From Cerrena zonata (taxonomy: Eukaryota > Basidiomycota > Agaricomycetes > Polyporales > Cerrenaceae): a DNA stretch of 64,000 nt. Made by a program: the position numbers and the translations under genes. Positions within the stretch are counted from its first letter, which is position 1; the number at the start of each line of letters is the position of its first letter. The notes beneath the pieces were generated by a model. That model searched no databases. It was given only the letters and a program-made list of their open reading frames with translations, and was not told the DNA's origin. The stretch lies in assembly GCA_038087015.1 (NCBI GenBank), contig JASBNA010000043.1, forward strand, positions 186,001-250,000, read 5' to 3'. Positions 51,739-61,921 of the stretch are shown here, in pieces.

Positions 51739-54700
51739 TTAATGCCCGAATGCAGATGAGTATGCTTGTGATACCATACTAGAAGGTCCGCCAATATATC
51801 CATCGTCTAATCCTTCAATTTGATCATTGAGCCAAAATCCAATCAAAACAACGCAATAACTTAAAATTAAAATAACACCTTTGAAGTAATTGGATTTACC
51901 TTCAGCATAAACATAAGTAAATAAATAAATTGCAATTAACGTAGCAATGATATCCCATCTTGGGAAAACTAAAGAGAATATTTTCTCAACATCATCAAAT
52001 CCTTTGAAAATAGAATAAACAACTAAACTAGGAATTTGGATTAAAACAACTTGTAATGCATAAGCACTACCAATTTCCATTGATAATGCAACATTACCAC
52101 CAACAGCGAATGAAATAGCATTTAAAAATTCAGTGGTATTTGGAACTAGGGCAAAAACTGTCAAACCTAAAAATTTTGGATTGATCGCAAAATCAGCAAG
52201 AACAGAATCAACATTATCAACTAAAATTTCCGCAATGATAGCATACAATAAAGTGGCTCCAAGTAAAATGAAAGTAGATTTAGATCTTGACCAGTTAGGA
52301 GCATCGTGGCCCGCACCTGTTTCTTCCTCCTCTTCGCCTTTAGCCTGAACAATACTGGCTTTTCTGTTCGATTCACCAGGTGCTTTGAGGTTCATTAGGA
52401 GTGACAACCCTGGACTGTTCACGTTTTGGATTACGGAGTTTGACCACTTCAGCTGTTGGCGAATTTAAAGCTGTTACATTTTTAGAACTTTGATTAGAAG
52501 CGACCCTCTGTTGAGAAGGACCTTCTACGCCCGAAGAGTAAGAAGCTGATGGCGGCAAGCTTGATAACTTAGAGGGCATTTTGCCTAACTTATGCAGCGA
52601 TGATGACCATCCAAGCTTATAACACTTGGGGATCTCATGTAGTTCTCTTGCTTCTTTTCCATGGCTGCTTGTTCATGAGAATTAGTTGCCCAAATTAAAG
52701 ATGCATGAGTCCTCAATGTGAAGAATAAACCACATACGTATGCTAAAAACAAAGCACAAGCAACAATAACAGAAAATGGTTTTACCATGGAATAATATAA
52801 TCTGTCTAAAGTAAAGGAAGGTTGGATGAAACGGCATTTAACACAATCGTCACCACTTGATCCATTACCTGGATATGCAACATCAAAAACACACTTTTTA
52901 CATTTAATTTCATAGGGTCCGTATAATTGATAGAAAAATGAAGGTGCAAACATAATGACCATTGCAAACAACAACATTGTGGAAGAGACACCAGCAGAAC
53001 GAGGATTATATCTCTGGGTCTTCCTTTTCAATGCACCACCGCACATGGATAAACCTGGTAATAAAAGAACACCACCTAATATGGACCCAATCATAGAACC
53101 TTCTACCAACTTACCCTTGGCTTGATTAAGTGCAACACAGTATAAAAAGATCTCGACAATTGTGGAGAAGAAAGCATTTATTACGGCACCGACACCCATC
53201 GATGATTGGGCAGAAATAGAAGCCACCGCCTGCCCAATAAAGTAGGCCAACGGAATAATCGAGAACAAACAAGCACAGAAAAGAAAACTGGAGTCAGTGT
53301 ACCAGCTATCCCATCCTAACCTTTCCTTAAGGACATAGTAATCAAAAATCACAAAGACCACAGCAGCTAATAAATTGATGAAAAAAATGTTGGTACCGTC
53401 AATAGTATATTTATAGTAATGGAAACCACAACACCTATAAGTACATAAAATGATTGATTGATTTTTATATTTCTTCAGTAAACTTTCATCGTTTATTTTA
53501 TCGTAGTATCTTTTTTCAAGTTCAAAATGAAGTGCTAAAGGATGACGTCTTAAGTGATCGCAAATAGTGTTTGTAATATTTGCCATTGGAATGGTAAACA
53601 CGAATAACCAACAGAATACACCTATAAGAAATAAAATTGGTTGTAAGACTCCGTAAAAAAATAGGTAAAAAACAAGACGGCCTGAAGACCAGCGTCCTCT
53701 CCCGAAAAATCTGACCTTGATATCATTATTATTAGCACCATAATCTTCGTCGTCTTCAAAAACCTCTTCATCTTCAATTTCATCAATCGTATCTTCATTG
53801 TTGGATCTAGAATTTTCAAATGCGTTATTTGATCTTTGATTTGAAGTTCCTCCTAAGGATGAATAAGCATCTCTAAGAGGTCTACCTTTATGATCTTTCA
53901 ACAATGGACGAGATTCATCTGTTGCACCACTGGTGTACCTTCTAGGAGGAGCAAAAAATAATCTACCTTCTTCTTGTAATCTCCACCTTTCAAATTCTGA
54001 AATTGATCTACCATCAAGTTCATCTTCGTCTAAGTAGTTTTTATCTTTATTCAATAACACGAATTTACCAAAGGGAAAAAACCAATATCTACCAAGCTTG
54101 AGTAATAACTTAACATAAGCTCTCAGATGATGAGAGTAAGCGAAAGCAGAGAATAAGAATACCAATAAAGCACCAATTGAACAAATAACAAAAAGCAGAA
54201 GACCAATGGTACAAGACCAAATTATATTAGTTAACCAAACACCCCAGAAAATATTTTGGGTTGTTTTCTGAGGATCAAAATCATGAATATCTTCTTGAGC
54301 TCTAGTAGCAACTGATCTATTCTTCTTATATAATGAAGGTTTCCAAATTTTTATACCAAAGGGGTGAGTAGAGTTAATTGCGTCTTGACGTTCTCGTAAA
54401 TTCAAAGATTCTATAGTATCACTTGAAGATGATGAAGATACGGAGTGAGTATCAATATTGTCATCTTCATCATCAGGTGCTTCTTCTTCTATATTTTCGT
54501 CATCTTCGTCATTAGGTTCTTCGACAATTGGTATTTCCAGTTCAGTTTTCTTAGGATCTAGTCTACGTATATTCTCTTCGGCAGTAATGAGATTAGAGAG
54601 GATGGCCGATTCCAATTCCTTATTATTAGAATCATTGACAGAACCGCTCTTTTGTTTTCTTAAGTGATGCTGAGGATATGACGAGTTCTGATTTTGTTGA

Positions 54701-55335
54701 GCTTTGACAGGAGGGAAATCTTCATATTTAGAAGCATCGGGAAAGTATCCATTTTGGTTACTTGGAGAAGCATCGTTAACATTAGAAGTAGGTGCAGTAT
54801 TGGAATTTGGGTTATATTGGCCGTTTGGAGTGAGTCCTTTGGATTTCTTTTGGAAGAAAGCCTTCAATGCATCACTATACCCTTCCAAGTATTCCCGATC
54901 AATTTTAGGTTTACCTTCCTCGGTTTGGTTACCCACGTCTTCAATATCATCGCCGATATCATCATCGACAGAAAAGATTAACTTTGTATGACCACTTGCA
55001 CTGGGCCTTAAATGAGGCCTTGACTTTAGTTTCTTCAATTTGTTAGGTCCTCTCGTACGTCCACCTGGAGAAGTAATATTCGATACACTATTCGATCTAG
55101 AATTTTTCAAATTAGATCCCCCAGGAGTGGAAGGAACACTGTTAGACCCGCTATTAACCGGGTTTAGTTTTGGATTATTAGACTCTATCTGACTGTCATC
55201 ATTCAGAACTACTCTAGGAGACTGTTGTTGTTGTTGCTGCTGCTGTTGCTGCTGTTGCTGGTTTTGTTTTTTCCCACTATTGGACCTATTGGATGCGGAG
55301 CTCCCACCTGGGGGGGTTTCACGAGGTCCGGCCAT
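51739..55335 (-). CDS. VNX1: Vacuolar monovalent cation/H+ exchanger Vnx1, two frameshifts
   Basis: CAX-superfamily exchanger moving Na+ or K+ into the vacuole. Three frames make about 1190 residues. The first (55335 to about 52595) has a long Gln/Ser/Asp-rich cytosolic N-terminus, paired membrane segments and the first alpha repeat (GVGAVINAFFSTIVEIFLYCVAL). Near 52595 the frame shifts to KLGKMPSKLSSLPPSASY, and near 52385 to APGESNRKASIV, which continues through the second alpha repeat (ALVPNTTEFLNAISFAVGGN) to the stop at 51739. The degenerate PNTTE in place of GNATE is typical of Vnx1 rather than of Vcx1 calcium exchangers. Both shifts fall in the poorly conserved cytosolic loop, so their exact sites are uncertain. 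Confidence 0.85.
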
Positions 55336-56134
55336 TTAACAAGAGACTCTATAATCAAATCACTAAAGAAACTAACTTATCTGAAAGCAAAACTGGACAA
55401 TTGACTTACCAACTATAATTGGGTAGTAAATCGCTTGGAAAATGGAATTTGAATAATCGAATTAAACTTACAATGAGATAATGGTTCAAACGGATAATCT
55501 GTTCCCGGTTACTGGTGATTGAGTTGGATTTGCAACAAAGTTCAAGCTCAGTACTTCAATTATACCACTCTAACTCTAGCGATATCCTTTTATAAAATTG
55601 CTTTCAAATAAGCCATGAAAAGAGAAAAGGATTATAAATGATAATTAAAGCAGGAATCTCACTTTAAAGAGAATAATCCAGAGAGGAAAAAAAGAAAAAT
55701 AAGAAAACAAAAAAAAAAAAAAACGGCACAATATCTTTGTTCAAGAAGTATATAATACAAAAGCTCTTCTCTATAGTATCTAGTTGCAAATACGACGGGG
55801 AGCATCATTGGCAGAGAAGATAAATGATAATGTTTTTGGAGCGTGTTCCAAACATTATGATGGTGTCATGCTTTGAATGAGTTGCAAATGAGTGATCAGC
55901 ACCGAACAATTGGGTGCGTCTTTAGTTTTATAGCTGGTGGGTGATGAGAGTTCAATTGTAGTAAGGGTCACCTGCTCAACAAACCTTAAACGAAGAGGTC
56001 TTGCGAAGGTGACTCTACCAATTAGTCACGTAAGAATATGCTTGATTACAAGTATGGTAGGTGTGACGTAGATAATTTTTATAAGCTATGATTAGAGAGA
56101 AGAAGGAATTATTTAAATGCAAAATTGATGATGT
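55336..56134. other. Intergenic region VNX1 promoter / DFM1 3' side
   Basis: About 800 bp with an A-run near 55710-55725 and no recognisable gene, repeat or RNA. Confidence 0.5.
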
Positions 56135-57292
56135 TCAATCACCCAATCTACGGCCCTTTCCTTTGAAAGCAGGGTTTCCGCCACTAAACCAGGACGAGCC
56201 AGTGGATGAGCCCGAAGATTCATTGGAAGCAGCTGGTCCATTGGTATTAATGGGGGTCGACGAGCTAATATTGATTGTAGAGGCTCTTCCAGCTTGAGGA
56301 CGAGGGTAGAAAGCCGTAGTTCTCATTGAGCTATTAATTGGATAGCTGAGCACTCCATATAACCAAACTGGGGCTTTTAAGTGACCTTTATCGAAGATGG
56401 AATCGCCAATAAAGTCATCGAATGAAGGAGAATGGTCACCTAAAGTAGCATTATCGGTATTATTTGATCTAAATTCCCCACCTGGGAATAAAGTTCCAAC
56501 TCTTCTACCTCCAGGGTTTGTTTCACCACTGAGATACCTTGCGTAGGCACCTGGAAATAGGTTATAGATTGGCAAAGTATCTGATTGAATACATTGGTAT
56601 AAATAACCACCCCAAATACCCACAAGAGTATCCATGAAAGAAGGATACCCATTTACAATCAACTTAAAGAAAAGATTGAAAAGAGGTAAGTAGTAAGCTT
56701 TGATTGGAACCAAGCCTAGAAAGTTAATAATTGAATTCTTCAGCGAACGAGACCAAAGATAAGTAACACAAGATAACATCATTTGATGATGCACAAAGAA
56801 ATGGGAAGAATCATAGAAAAATTGATAACTCAAGGTCAGAAGGACTATGATTGTTCCAGTAACTAAAGTGAACCATAAACAATCCGGGAAATTACCACGA
56901 AACTTACCTTCACGACTTTCCAAATGATTAGCAAAAGTGTAAAAGAAGTAAATATCCAATATTGCTTCAAAAGGTTTTGCCATTAAAATCCCCAATGGCA
57001 ATAAGAAAGCACTGAAAAATCGGTGGCATTGAAATATAAGATACCCAATGGCATAAACTCGTTGACTAATAGACCCCTGCTTGAAAGTATTATTAACAAA
57101 GTCAAGTTTTTCCAATAGTAGCTTCAAATCACATACCAATGCCGATGGTTGAATTATATTCAAAGAGGTGATTATACAGATAACCACCGTCGAAATGGTG
57201 AAAAACCTGGTCACAGGAGGAATGTTTCTGATTCTATTGGCCAAGCTGTTTTGATCTGGTCCCGGCATGTTCCTTTCTTCGAATTGAATCAC
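56135..57292 (-). CDS. DFM1: Derlin-like ER protein Dfm1
   Basis: Rhomboid pseudoprotease of the derlin family, involved in ER-associated degradation of membrane proteins and recruitment of Cdc48. The 385-residue product has about six membrane segments between residues 25 and 235 (NIPPVTRFFTISTVVICIIT at the start, then the typical FFYTFANHLESREGKF loop). Its C-terminal tail ends in an SHP box, FKGKGRRLGD, the Cdc48-binding motif that distinguishes Dfm1 from Der1. An in-frame ATG at 57268 (MPGPDQ) is an equally good start. Confidence 0.85.
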   Translation of the reverse strand: MIQFEERNMPGPDQNSLANRIRNIPPVTRFFTISTVVICIITSLNIIQPSALVCDLKLLLEKLDFVNNTFKQGSISQRVYAIGYLIFQCHRFFSAFLLPLGILMAKPFEAILDIYFFYTFANHLESREGKFRGNFPDCLWFTLVTGTIIVLLTLSYQFFYDSSHFFVHHQMMLSCVTYLWSRSLKNSIINFLGLVPIKAYYLPLFNLFFKLIVNGYPSFMDTLVGIWGGYLYQCIQSDTLPIYNLFPGAYARYLSGETNPGGRRVGTLFPGGEFRSNNTDNATLGDHSPSFDDFIGDSIFDKGHLKAPVWLYGVLSYPINSSMRTTAFYPRPQAGRASTINISSSTPINTNGPAASNESSGSSTGSSWFSGGNPAFKGKGRRLGD

Positions 57293-58074
57293 TTATACTC
57301 AATGCCAATACGATGTTGTCGAATAGCTATGATGGTTTGGCCTACGTAGTATTGCTCGGTGGATTTTCTTTTTGTTTTGTTAGCGCACTCGAAAACCTAG
57401 TTTAATTTTATGTAAAGGAGCGAAATAAGACCCTTTCAATGGCTGCAACTTCTGAAATTGGATCAGATGACCAAGCTATTCAATGGAAAAAGCCAAGACG
57501 GTGCTTCAATGGCTGGTCTGATAGTGGGAGAAGCTGGGGTTGGGCTTTCACCAAAGTGCCTACTGTTCTGCTCAATTTATGTAATATTCTACCGAAATTC
57601 ATGAAAATTATCAATTGTGGGACTACAATTACAAGACCAATTCGATAGGAGAGTGCTAACTGATGTATGAACGCCAATGAAGAACTACAATGTCAATACA
57701 GTGCCAATAAAGGACTGCAAGTCGATATAATGCCAATGAAGAACTGCAATGACAATGTAATTCAAATCTAGAGCTACAATGCCAATGAAATGAGTATTGA
57801 GCAATGCCAATGTTATTGGAAATGTATCAAGACAAGCTCCAACCGTAGAGCTGACTCCCCCAATATAAACTGAAATAACGACTCCCAGAGGAAATGTTCT
57901 ATCGACATATGGAACGCTAAAGGGTCAAGCTGATCACTTAATACTGCTAGTGGGAGCAAAAAACCCGTGCACAACATTACTCTTTTTTTCTTCGCTGAAA
58001 TGAAGAAGACCTTCAAAAAGATATAAACAGTTACTCCAGCAAACATCTCCAGGAAACGAATAATACGGGTTAAG
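57293..58074. other. Divergent region DFM1/SMD1 with repeat block
   Basis: About 780 bp. From about 57660 to 57830 it carries an irregular repeat with CCAATGAAGAACTACAATG-type units. A 69-codon open frame at 57439-57648 has no family resemblance. Confidence 0.55.
57660..57830. repeat. Degenerate repeats of a CCAATGAAGAACTACAATG-type unit
   Basis: Six or so diverged copies of a 22-30 bp unit built on CCAATGAAGAACTACAATG, with copies varying in spacing. Lies 245 bp or more upstream of SMD1. Confidence 0.55.
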
Positions 58075-58482
58075 ATGAAGTTGGTGAGGTTTTTAATGAA
58101 CATGCCAAATGCAACCAACCAACCAGTGACGGTTGAGTTGAAAAATGGGAACTCTATCAATGGGCAAATTCTATCGTGCTCCCCACTGATGAACTTATCG
58201 ATGAAAAACATTAAACTTATTCAACCCCATCAGGACCCTCAGCTACTCCAATACATAAACATCAGAGGTAATCAGATCAGACAGATACTATTACCCGATG
58301 ATTTGAATATAGAAAGTGTTTTGGCCAAAAGTGTCGTGAAAATAAAGGGCCATGGTGCTGGACCAGCTTTGAAAAACCCTATATCCACCAGAGGTGGAAG
58401 AGGAGGCCGTGGTGGCGGAGGAGGCCGTGGTGGCCGTGGTGGTCGTGGAGGAAGAGGAGGAAGAGGTGCAAGAGGATTTTGA
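58075..58482 (+). CDS. SMD1: Core spliceosomal Sm protein D1
   Basis: Sm-ring subunit of the spliceosomal snRNPs. The 135-residue product begins MKLVRFLM as expected for SmD1. It has the Sm1 motif VTVELKNGNSINGQILSCSP and the Sm2 motif YINIRGNQIRQILLPDDLNIES, and ends in a pure RGG/GRG tail (about 105-135), the usual site of arginine methylation. The loop MNMPNATNQP between the first helix and strand 1 is slightly longer than in Saccharomyces. Complete. Confidence 0.94.
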   Translation: MKLVRFLMNMPNATNQPVTVELKNGNSINGQILSCSPLMNLSMKNIKLIQPHQDPQLLQYINIRGNQIRQILLPDDLNIESVLAKSVVKIKGHGAGPALKNPISTRGGRGGRGGGGGRGGRGGRGGRGGRGARGF

Positions 58483-58609
58483 AAGCGTTACCATATATAA
58501 AATTTGTACTTTTAGATTACGTATATATAGATATATACTAATAATAGCATACTAGTTTCTTTCTTTAAATCTTTATTAATATATGTACAAGGAGGTTATA
58601 TAAGAAATA

Positions 58610-59083
58610 CTAAAACCAGGTATTCTTTCTTTGTTCTTTCTTTTGAAGTTGTTTTTTGTATCTTGGTCTGGCAGCAATAATGGTTTGGTCCATATTTTCC
58701 AAAGCTTCCTTTCTTGCTTGAAGTTTCTCTGGTAATTTTCTTTCCCAAACTTGTTGTTTTTGTTTCAAAACACCCTTCATCCATTTTTTATTTTCATATT
58801 TATCTTCAAAGAAACGTTTTTGAGGCAATGGTGGTAATAAGTCTTGTATACCAAACTTGTATGCCATTTTGAATAAATCGGATGCTCTTCTTAAGGAATA
58901 TTTGGCTTCTTGCCATCTACCACTATCTAAATTTTTATTTGGTAAGAATGGATTCATATTTGGGTCTTGGATGTTGGTTGGTTTTTCGGCATATTGTGCA
59001 AATGGTCTTGGTGGGTACTTTATGAAAAAGTTATGAAGCCTCTGAGGAAGCTTATTGAAAGCTTGTTTAGGTGTTAAGGACAT
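58610..59083 (-). CDS. MRPL25: Mitochondrial large-subunit ribosomal protein mL59
   Basis: Fungal mitoribosome protein YmL25/mL59. From ATG 59083 (MSLTPKQAFNKLPQRLHNFF) the 157-residue product matches the family: FFIKYPPRPF, NPFLPNK, KYSLRRASDLFKMAYKFGIQDLLPPLP, KKWMKGVLK, and a final WF. The open frame extends 25 codons to ATG 59158 with a basic, presequence-like start, but the family usually starts at MSxxx. Confidence 0.9.
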   Translation of the reverse strand: MSLTPKQAFNKLPQRLHNFFIKYPPRPFAQYAEKPTNIQDPNMNPFLPNKNLDSGRWQEAKYSLRRASDLFKMAYKFGIQDLLPPLPQKRFFEDKYENKKWMKGVLKQKQQVWERKLPEKLQARKEALENMDQTIIAARPRYKKQLQKKEQRKNTWF

Positions 59084-59367
59084 GGTGGACCTGGGTTTAA
59101 GTGAAGTCTGATTGACTGTTCTCTGATATTTCAATTTTAACGAGTGAAAAATTCTCACTGTTAATTTTTTTTTTTATTTTTTTTTTTTTTTTTCTAAGTT
59201 CCTTCCTTCTGCGTACAGGAACAGGTTGCAAAGATCTATCAACTACAATTGAACAGTTCATTTATAATATCTATTAAGTAATGAAAGGGTCTAAACTAAG
59301 GACCAGCCGAGACGGTCCTGGGAAACCGAGAATTGAATGTTATACAAGTATAAACAGGGAGATTGGC

Positions 59368-60462
59368 TTATTCAGGACCGTCGATGATACATTTAACAGC
59401 ACCACCAGTTTTAACGAAATCATAGGCAGCAACAGCATCTTTAAACTTGTATCTGTGAGTGATTAAGGATTCGTAATCGACTGGAGCGTGTTCTTTACCG
59501 TTTTTATAATTTTCATCCAAGATGGCAACTGCAGTTTTATAATCTTCAAAACCATATCTGAAAGAACCAAATAAAGTTAATTCTTTAGTAGCAAATTCAG
59601 TAATTGGGAATTGGACATCGCCACCTGCGTTACCGATTTGCACCATACGACCACCAGGTTTCAAAATCTCAACTGCTAATTTAATACAAGGAGGAGCACC
59701 GGTACATTCAAGAACAACAGTTGGAACTTTACCATTAAAAGCTTTAATTAGATCAGAAGCACCACCACCGGTTTTAGAATTGAAGATGAAGTCGGCCACG
59801 CCGATTTTTTGAGCCAATTGCAATTTATCATCAGCGATATCCACAATTAAAATTTCCGAAGCACCAAACAGTTTTGCTACACTTGCAGCCAATAACCCAA
59901 CAGGACCAGCCCCAAAGACAACTACAATATCACGGAAACGAATGCTGGCCAATTTAGCAGCATGGACCCCGACAGTTAACGGTTCAACCAACGCACCCAA
60001 TTCTAAAGAGACATGATCAGGTAATTTAACCAAGAAATCTTCGGGACTCTTAAAATACTTACCTAAAGTACCTGGAGGATTTGGTTCACCTTCAACCGAA
60101 TTAGGAGTAGCAGCGAAAACCATATGAGGACATAAATTATACTTCCCACCTTTGTATTCGTCACTAAGTCTGGAAGGAACCCCAGGTTCAATGGCAACGC
60201 GATCCCCAACTTTAACAGAAGTGACTGCATCCCCAATTGAACTAACCACCCCACTTGATTCATGGCCTAGAACCATTGGTTTAGTCAAGACGAAATTCCC
60301 AATCTTACCATGAGTATAATAATGAATATCAGACCCGCAAATACCAGTTTTTTTAACCTCAACTATAACATCATGAGGATCCGTGATTTGGGGTACTTCC
60401 CAATCTTGGAAGGAAATATCGTTAATTTTATTCAAAACTAAAGAAAGATTTTTGGCAGTCAT
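59368..60462 (-). CDS. XYL2: Xylitol dehydrogenase, NAD+-dependent
   Basis: Oxidises xylitol to xylulose in the xylose/pentose route; may also accept sorbitol. The 364-residue product is a zinc MDR enzyme with catalytic-zinc Cys in TGICGSDIHYY, GHESSG, the Rossmann loop GAGPVGLLAAS and VDIADDKLQ, whose Asp selects NAD+ over NADP+. The conserved blocks EGEPNPPGTL-KYFKSPEDFLVKL and LFGSFRYGFEDYKTA are as in Scheffersomyces Xyl2. The ATG at 60462 (MTAKNLSLVLNK) fits the family; 52 upstream codons of the open frame look untranslated. It does not adjoin a xylose reductase here. Confidence 0.9.
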   Translation of the reverse strand: MTAKNLSLVLNKINDISFQDWEVPQITDPHDVIVEVKKTGICGSDIHYYTHGKIGNFVLTKPMVLGHESSGVVSSIGDAVTSVKVGDRVAIEPGVPSRLSDEYKGGKYNLCPHMVFAATPNSVEGEPNPPGTLGKYFKSPEDFLVKLPDHVSLELGALVEPLTVGVHAAKLASIRFRDIVVVFGAGPVGLLAASVAKLFGASEILIVDIADDKLQLAQKIGVADFIFNSKTGGGASDLIKAFNGKVPTVVLECTGAPPCIKLAVEILKPGGRMVQIGNAGGDVQFPITEFATKELTLFGSFRYGFEDYKTAVAILDENYKNGKEHAPVDYESLITHRYKFKDAVAAYDFVKTGGAVKCIIDGPE

Positions 60463-61033
60463 GTTAGCTGATTCTTTCAACACTCGACTCGATCGAATAA
60501 TAAGTAGATTATATATATATATATAAGCAAACAATCCCTTGCTATTGAAAAAAAGTGGTGCAAAATTATAAAAAGATTCGATCGTTTTCTCCCCACGAAA
60601 TCTTCCGACTTTTACCAACTTGTTAATGATTCCGCTCTACAAACACTACGGAGTACTAACGTGGTTCATTAGGTGATACTTGATACTTTATTCTTATCCT
60701 TAATCTTCTCCTACGTTGCATACTCATACTTTGCATACTTTGCATTCGCATAGTTTGCATTCGCATACTTACAAAATAGTATAATTGAACTTTTATTTAT
60801 ATGATTCTAGTTATTTTAATGATTTTTTTTTATAAGATTCGAATTGAATAATTTGCAACATGTTGTTTCGTAGTCATGACTTAAAAGATAACCATCTTTT
60901 ACAAAGGGGAGAAATAAAGCAGGAGAAACATAATAAGAAAAGGTTACAATTTTTTTTTGAAATTTATCTTTTTTTTCAAATTCTAGTGTAACATTAATAT
61001 ATTCATTTATCATAAATTTAATTATTGAATAAT
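60463..61033. other. Intergenic region XYL2 promoter / ATP16 3' side
   Basis: About 570 bp, with an alternating TATATATATATATATA near 60513-60526 in the XYL2 5' region and a short run of GCATACTTTGCATTCGCATA-type repeats at about 60717-60772. No gene or RNA seen. Confidence 0.55.
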
Positions 61034-61519
61034 TTATTTAGCAACATGTTGTAAAGCTTCCAAAACTTCTAATTCAATATTGGCTTCAGCAACAACAGCT
61101 TCATCAGAAGAAGCAGCTCTCTTTTGAGCATCAGCAATCAAATCTTTAACGGATTGAGCATCAAATTGATCTGGTTTAAAAGCTTCAATGGCACTAATAG
61201 TTAATTTATTACCTGGTTGAACAGTAGCTAAACCACCACTAACAAAATATTGATCAGTTTCACCGCCTTTGGAAATGATTTCTAATAAACCTGGTCTCAA
61301 TTGTTCAACAATTGGAATGTGATTAGCTAAAATACCTAAATCACCATTAATTGATGGTAAATTAACTTGTTCAACTTCTGATTCGGAGTATAAAGTTTGA
61401 TGAGGTAAAGCCAACGATAATTTCAAAGCTTCAGAAGCAGTGGCTGCTTCAGTAGCATAGGCTCTTCTAACAACAGAGTTAGATTGTCTGGCAACTTGAC
61501 GGAAGGTTTGTCTAAACAT
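61034..61519 (-). CDS. ATP16: Mitochondrial F1-ATP synthase delta subunit
   Basis: Central-stalk subunit of the ATP synthase (bacterial epsilon homologue). The 161-residue product has a cleavable presequence (about 1-22, MFRQTFRQVARQSNSVVRRAYA). The beta-sandwich follows with LPHQTLYSESEVEQVNLPSINGDLGILANHIPIVEQLRPG and YFVSGGLATVQPGNKLTISA, and a C-terminal helical hairpin. Codon use is highly biased, consistent with strong expression. A CACGTG box (61759-61764) and a Rap1-like ACATCCGTACAT (61769-61780) lie side by side about 240 bp upstream. Confidence 0.95.
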   Translation of the reverse strand: MFRQTFRQVARQSNSVVRRAYATEAATASEALKLSLALPHQTLYSESEVEQVNLPSINGDLGILANHIPIVEQLRPGLLEIISKGGETDQYFVSGGLATVQPGNKLTISAIEAFKPDQFDAQSVKDLIADAQKRAASSDEAVVAEANIELEVLEALQHVAK

Positions 61520-61921
61520 TGCTAATACTAAAGGATAGAGTATGAGTTAATGAAAAGTTGGTCAAACTGGACTTTTCACTGGTTTTTTTTCCTCAGTCAG
61601 TCTACAATTTGTTTTTTCTCCCATACATAAATGGTTCTTTGGTTCTCATACTAAACCGATTCCGATTTTCTCTCTAAAACACTGCGGTAAAGACACGTCC
61701 TCCTCGTTAAACTACGCATTTTCATTGGGCCGCGTGATTGATTAGGTAAGCGGTGGGTCACGTGGATTACATCCGTACATTCCTTGCACTACTACTTATA
61801 CTACTACTTATACTACTACTTGTATTAGTACTTATCGTATACTATTACTATACAACTAGGTATGCTGTACTACTTCATCTATATGATCATGACGTTTGCA
61901 GCAAGATTGTATTTGCAGTAA
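61520..61921. other. Intergenic region ATP16 promoter / Gag-like gene 3' side
   Basis: 402 bp with the CACGTG and Rap1-like pair noted for ATP16 and, at about 61788-61830, three or four copies of ACTACTACTTAT. No long terminal repeat is visible. Confidence 0.55.
61759..61780. promoter_or_regulatory. Adjacent CACGTG and Rap1-like elements, ATP16 promoter
   Basis: CACGTG (61759-61764) and ACATCCGTACAT (61769-61780) are four bases apart. The second element matches the core of Candida telomere repeats on the opposite strand. Confidence 0.5.

Noticed and set aside
57439..57648. 69-codon ATG open frame upstream of SMD1
   Set aside because: Trp/Arg-rich, no known family, beside a repeat block; chance frame more likely.
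58291..58494. Ser/Thr-rich open frame opposite the SMD1 RGG tail
   Set aside because: Antisense of GGx codon repeats.
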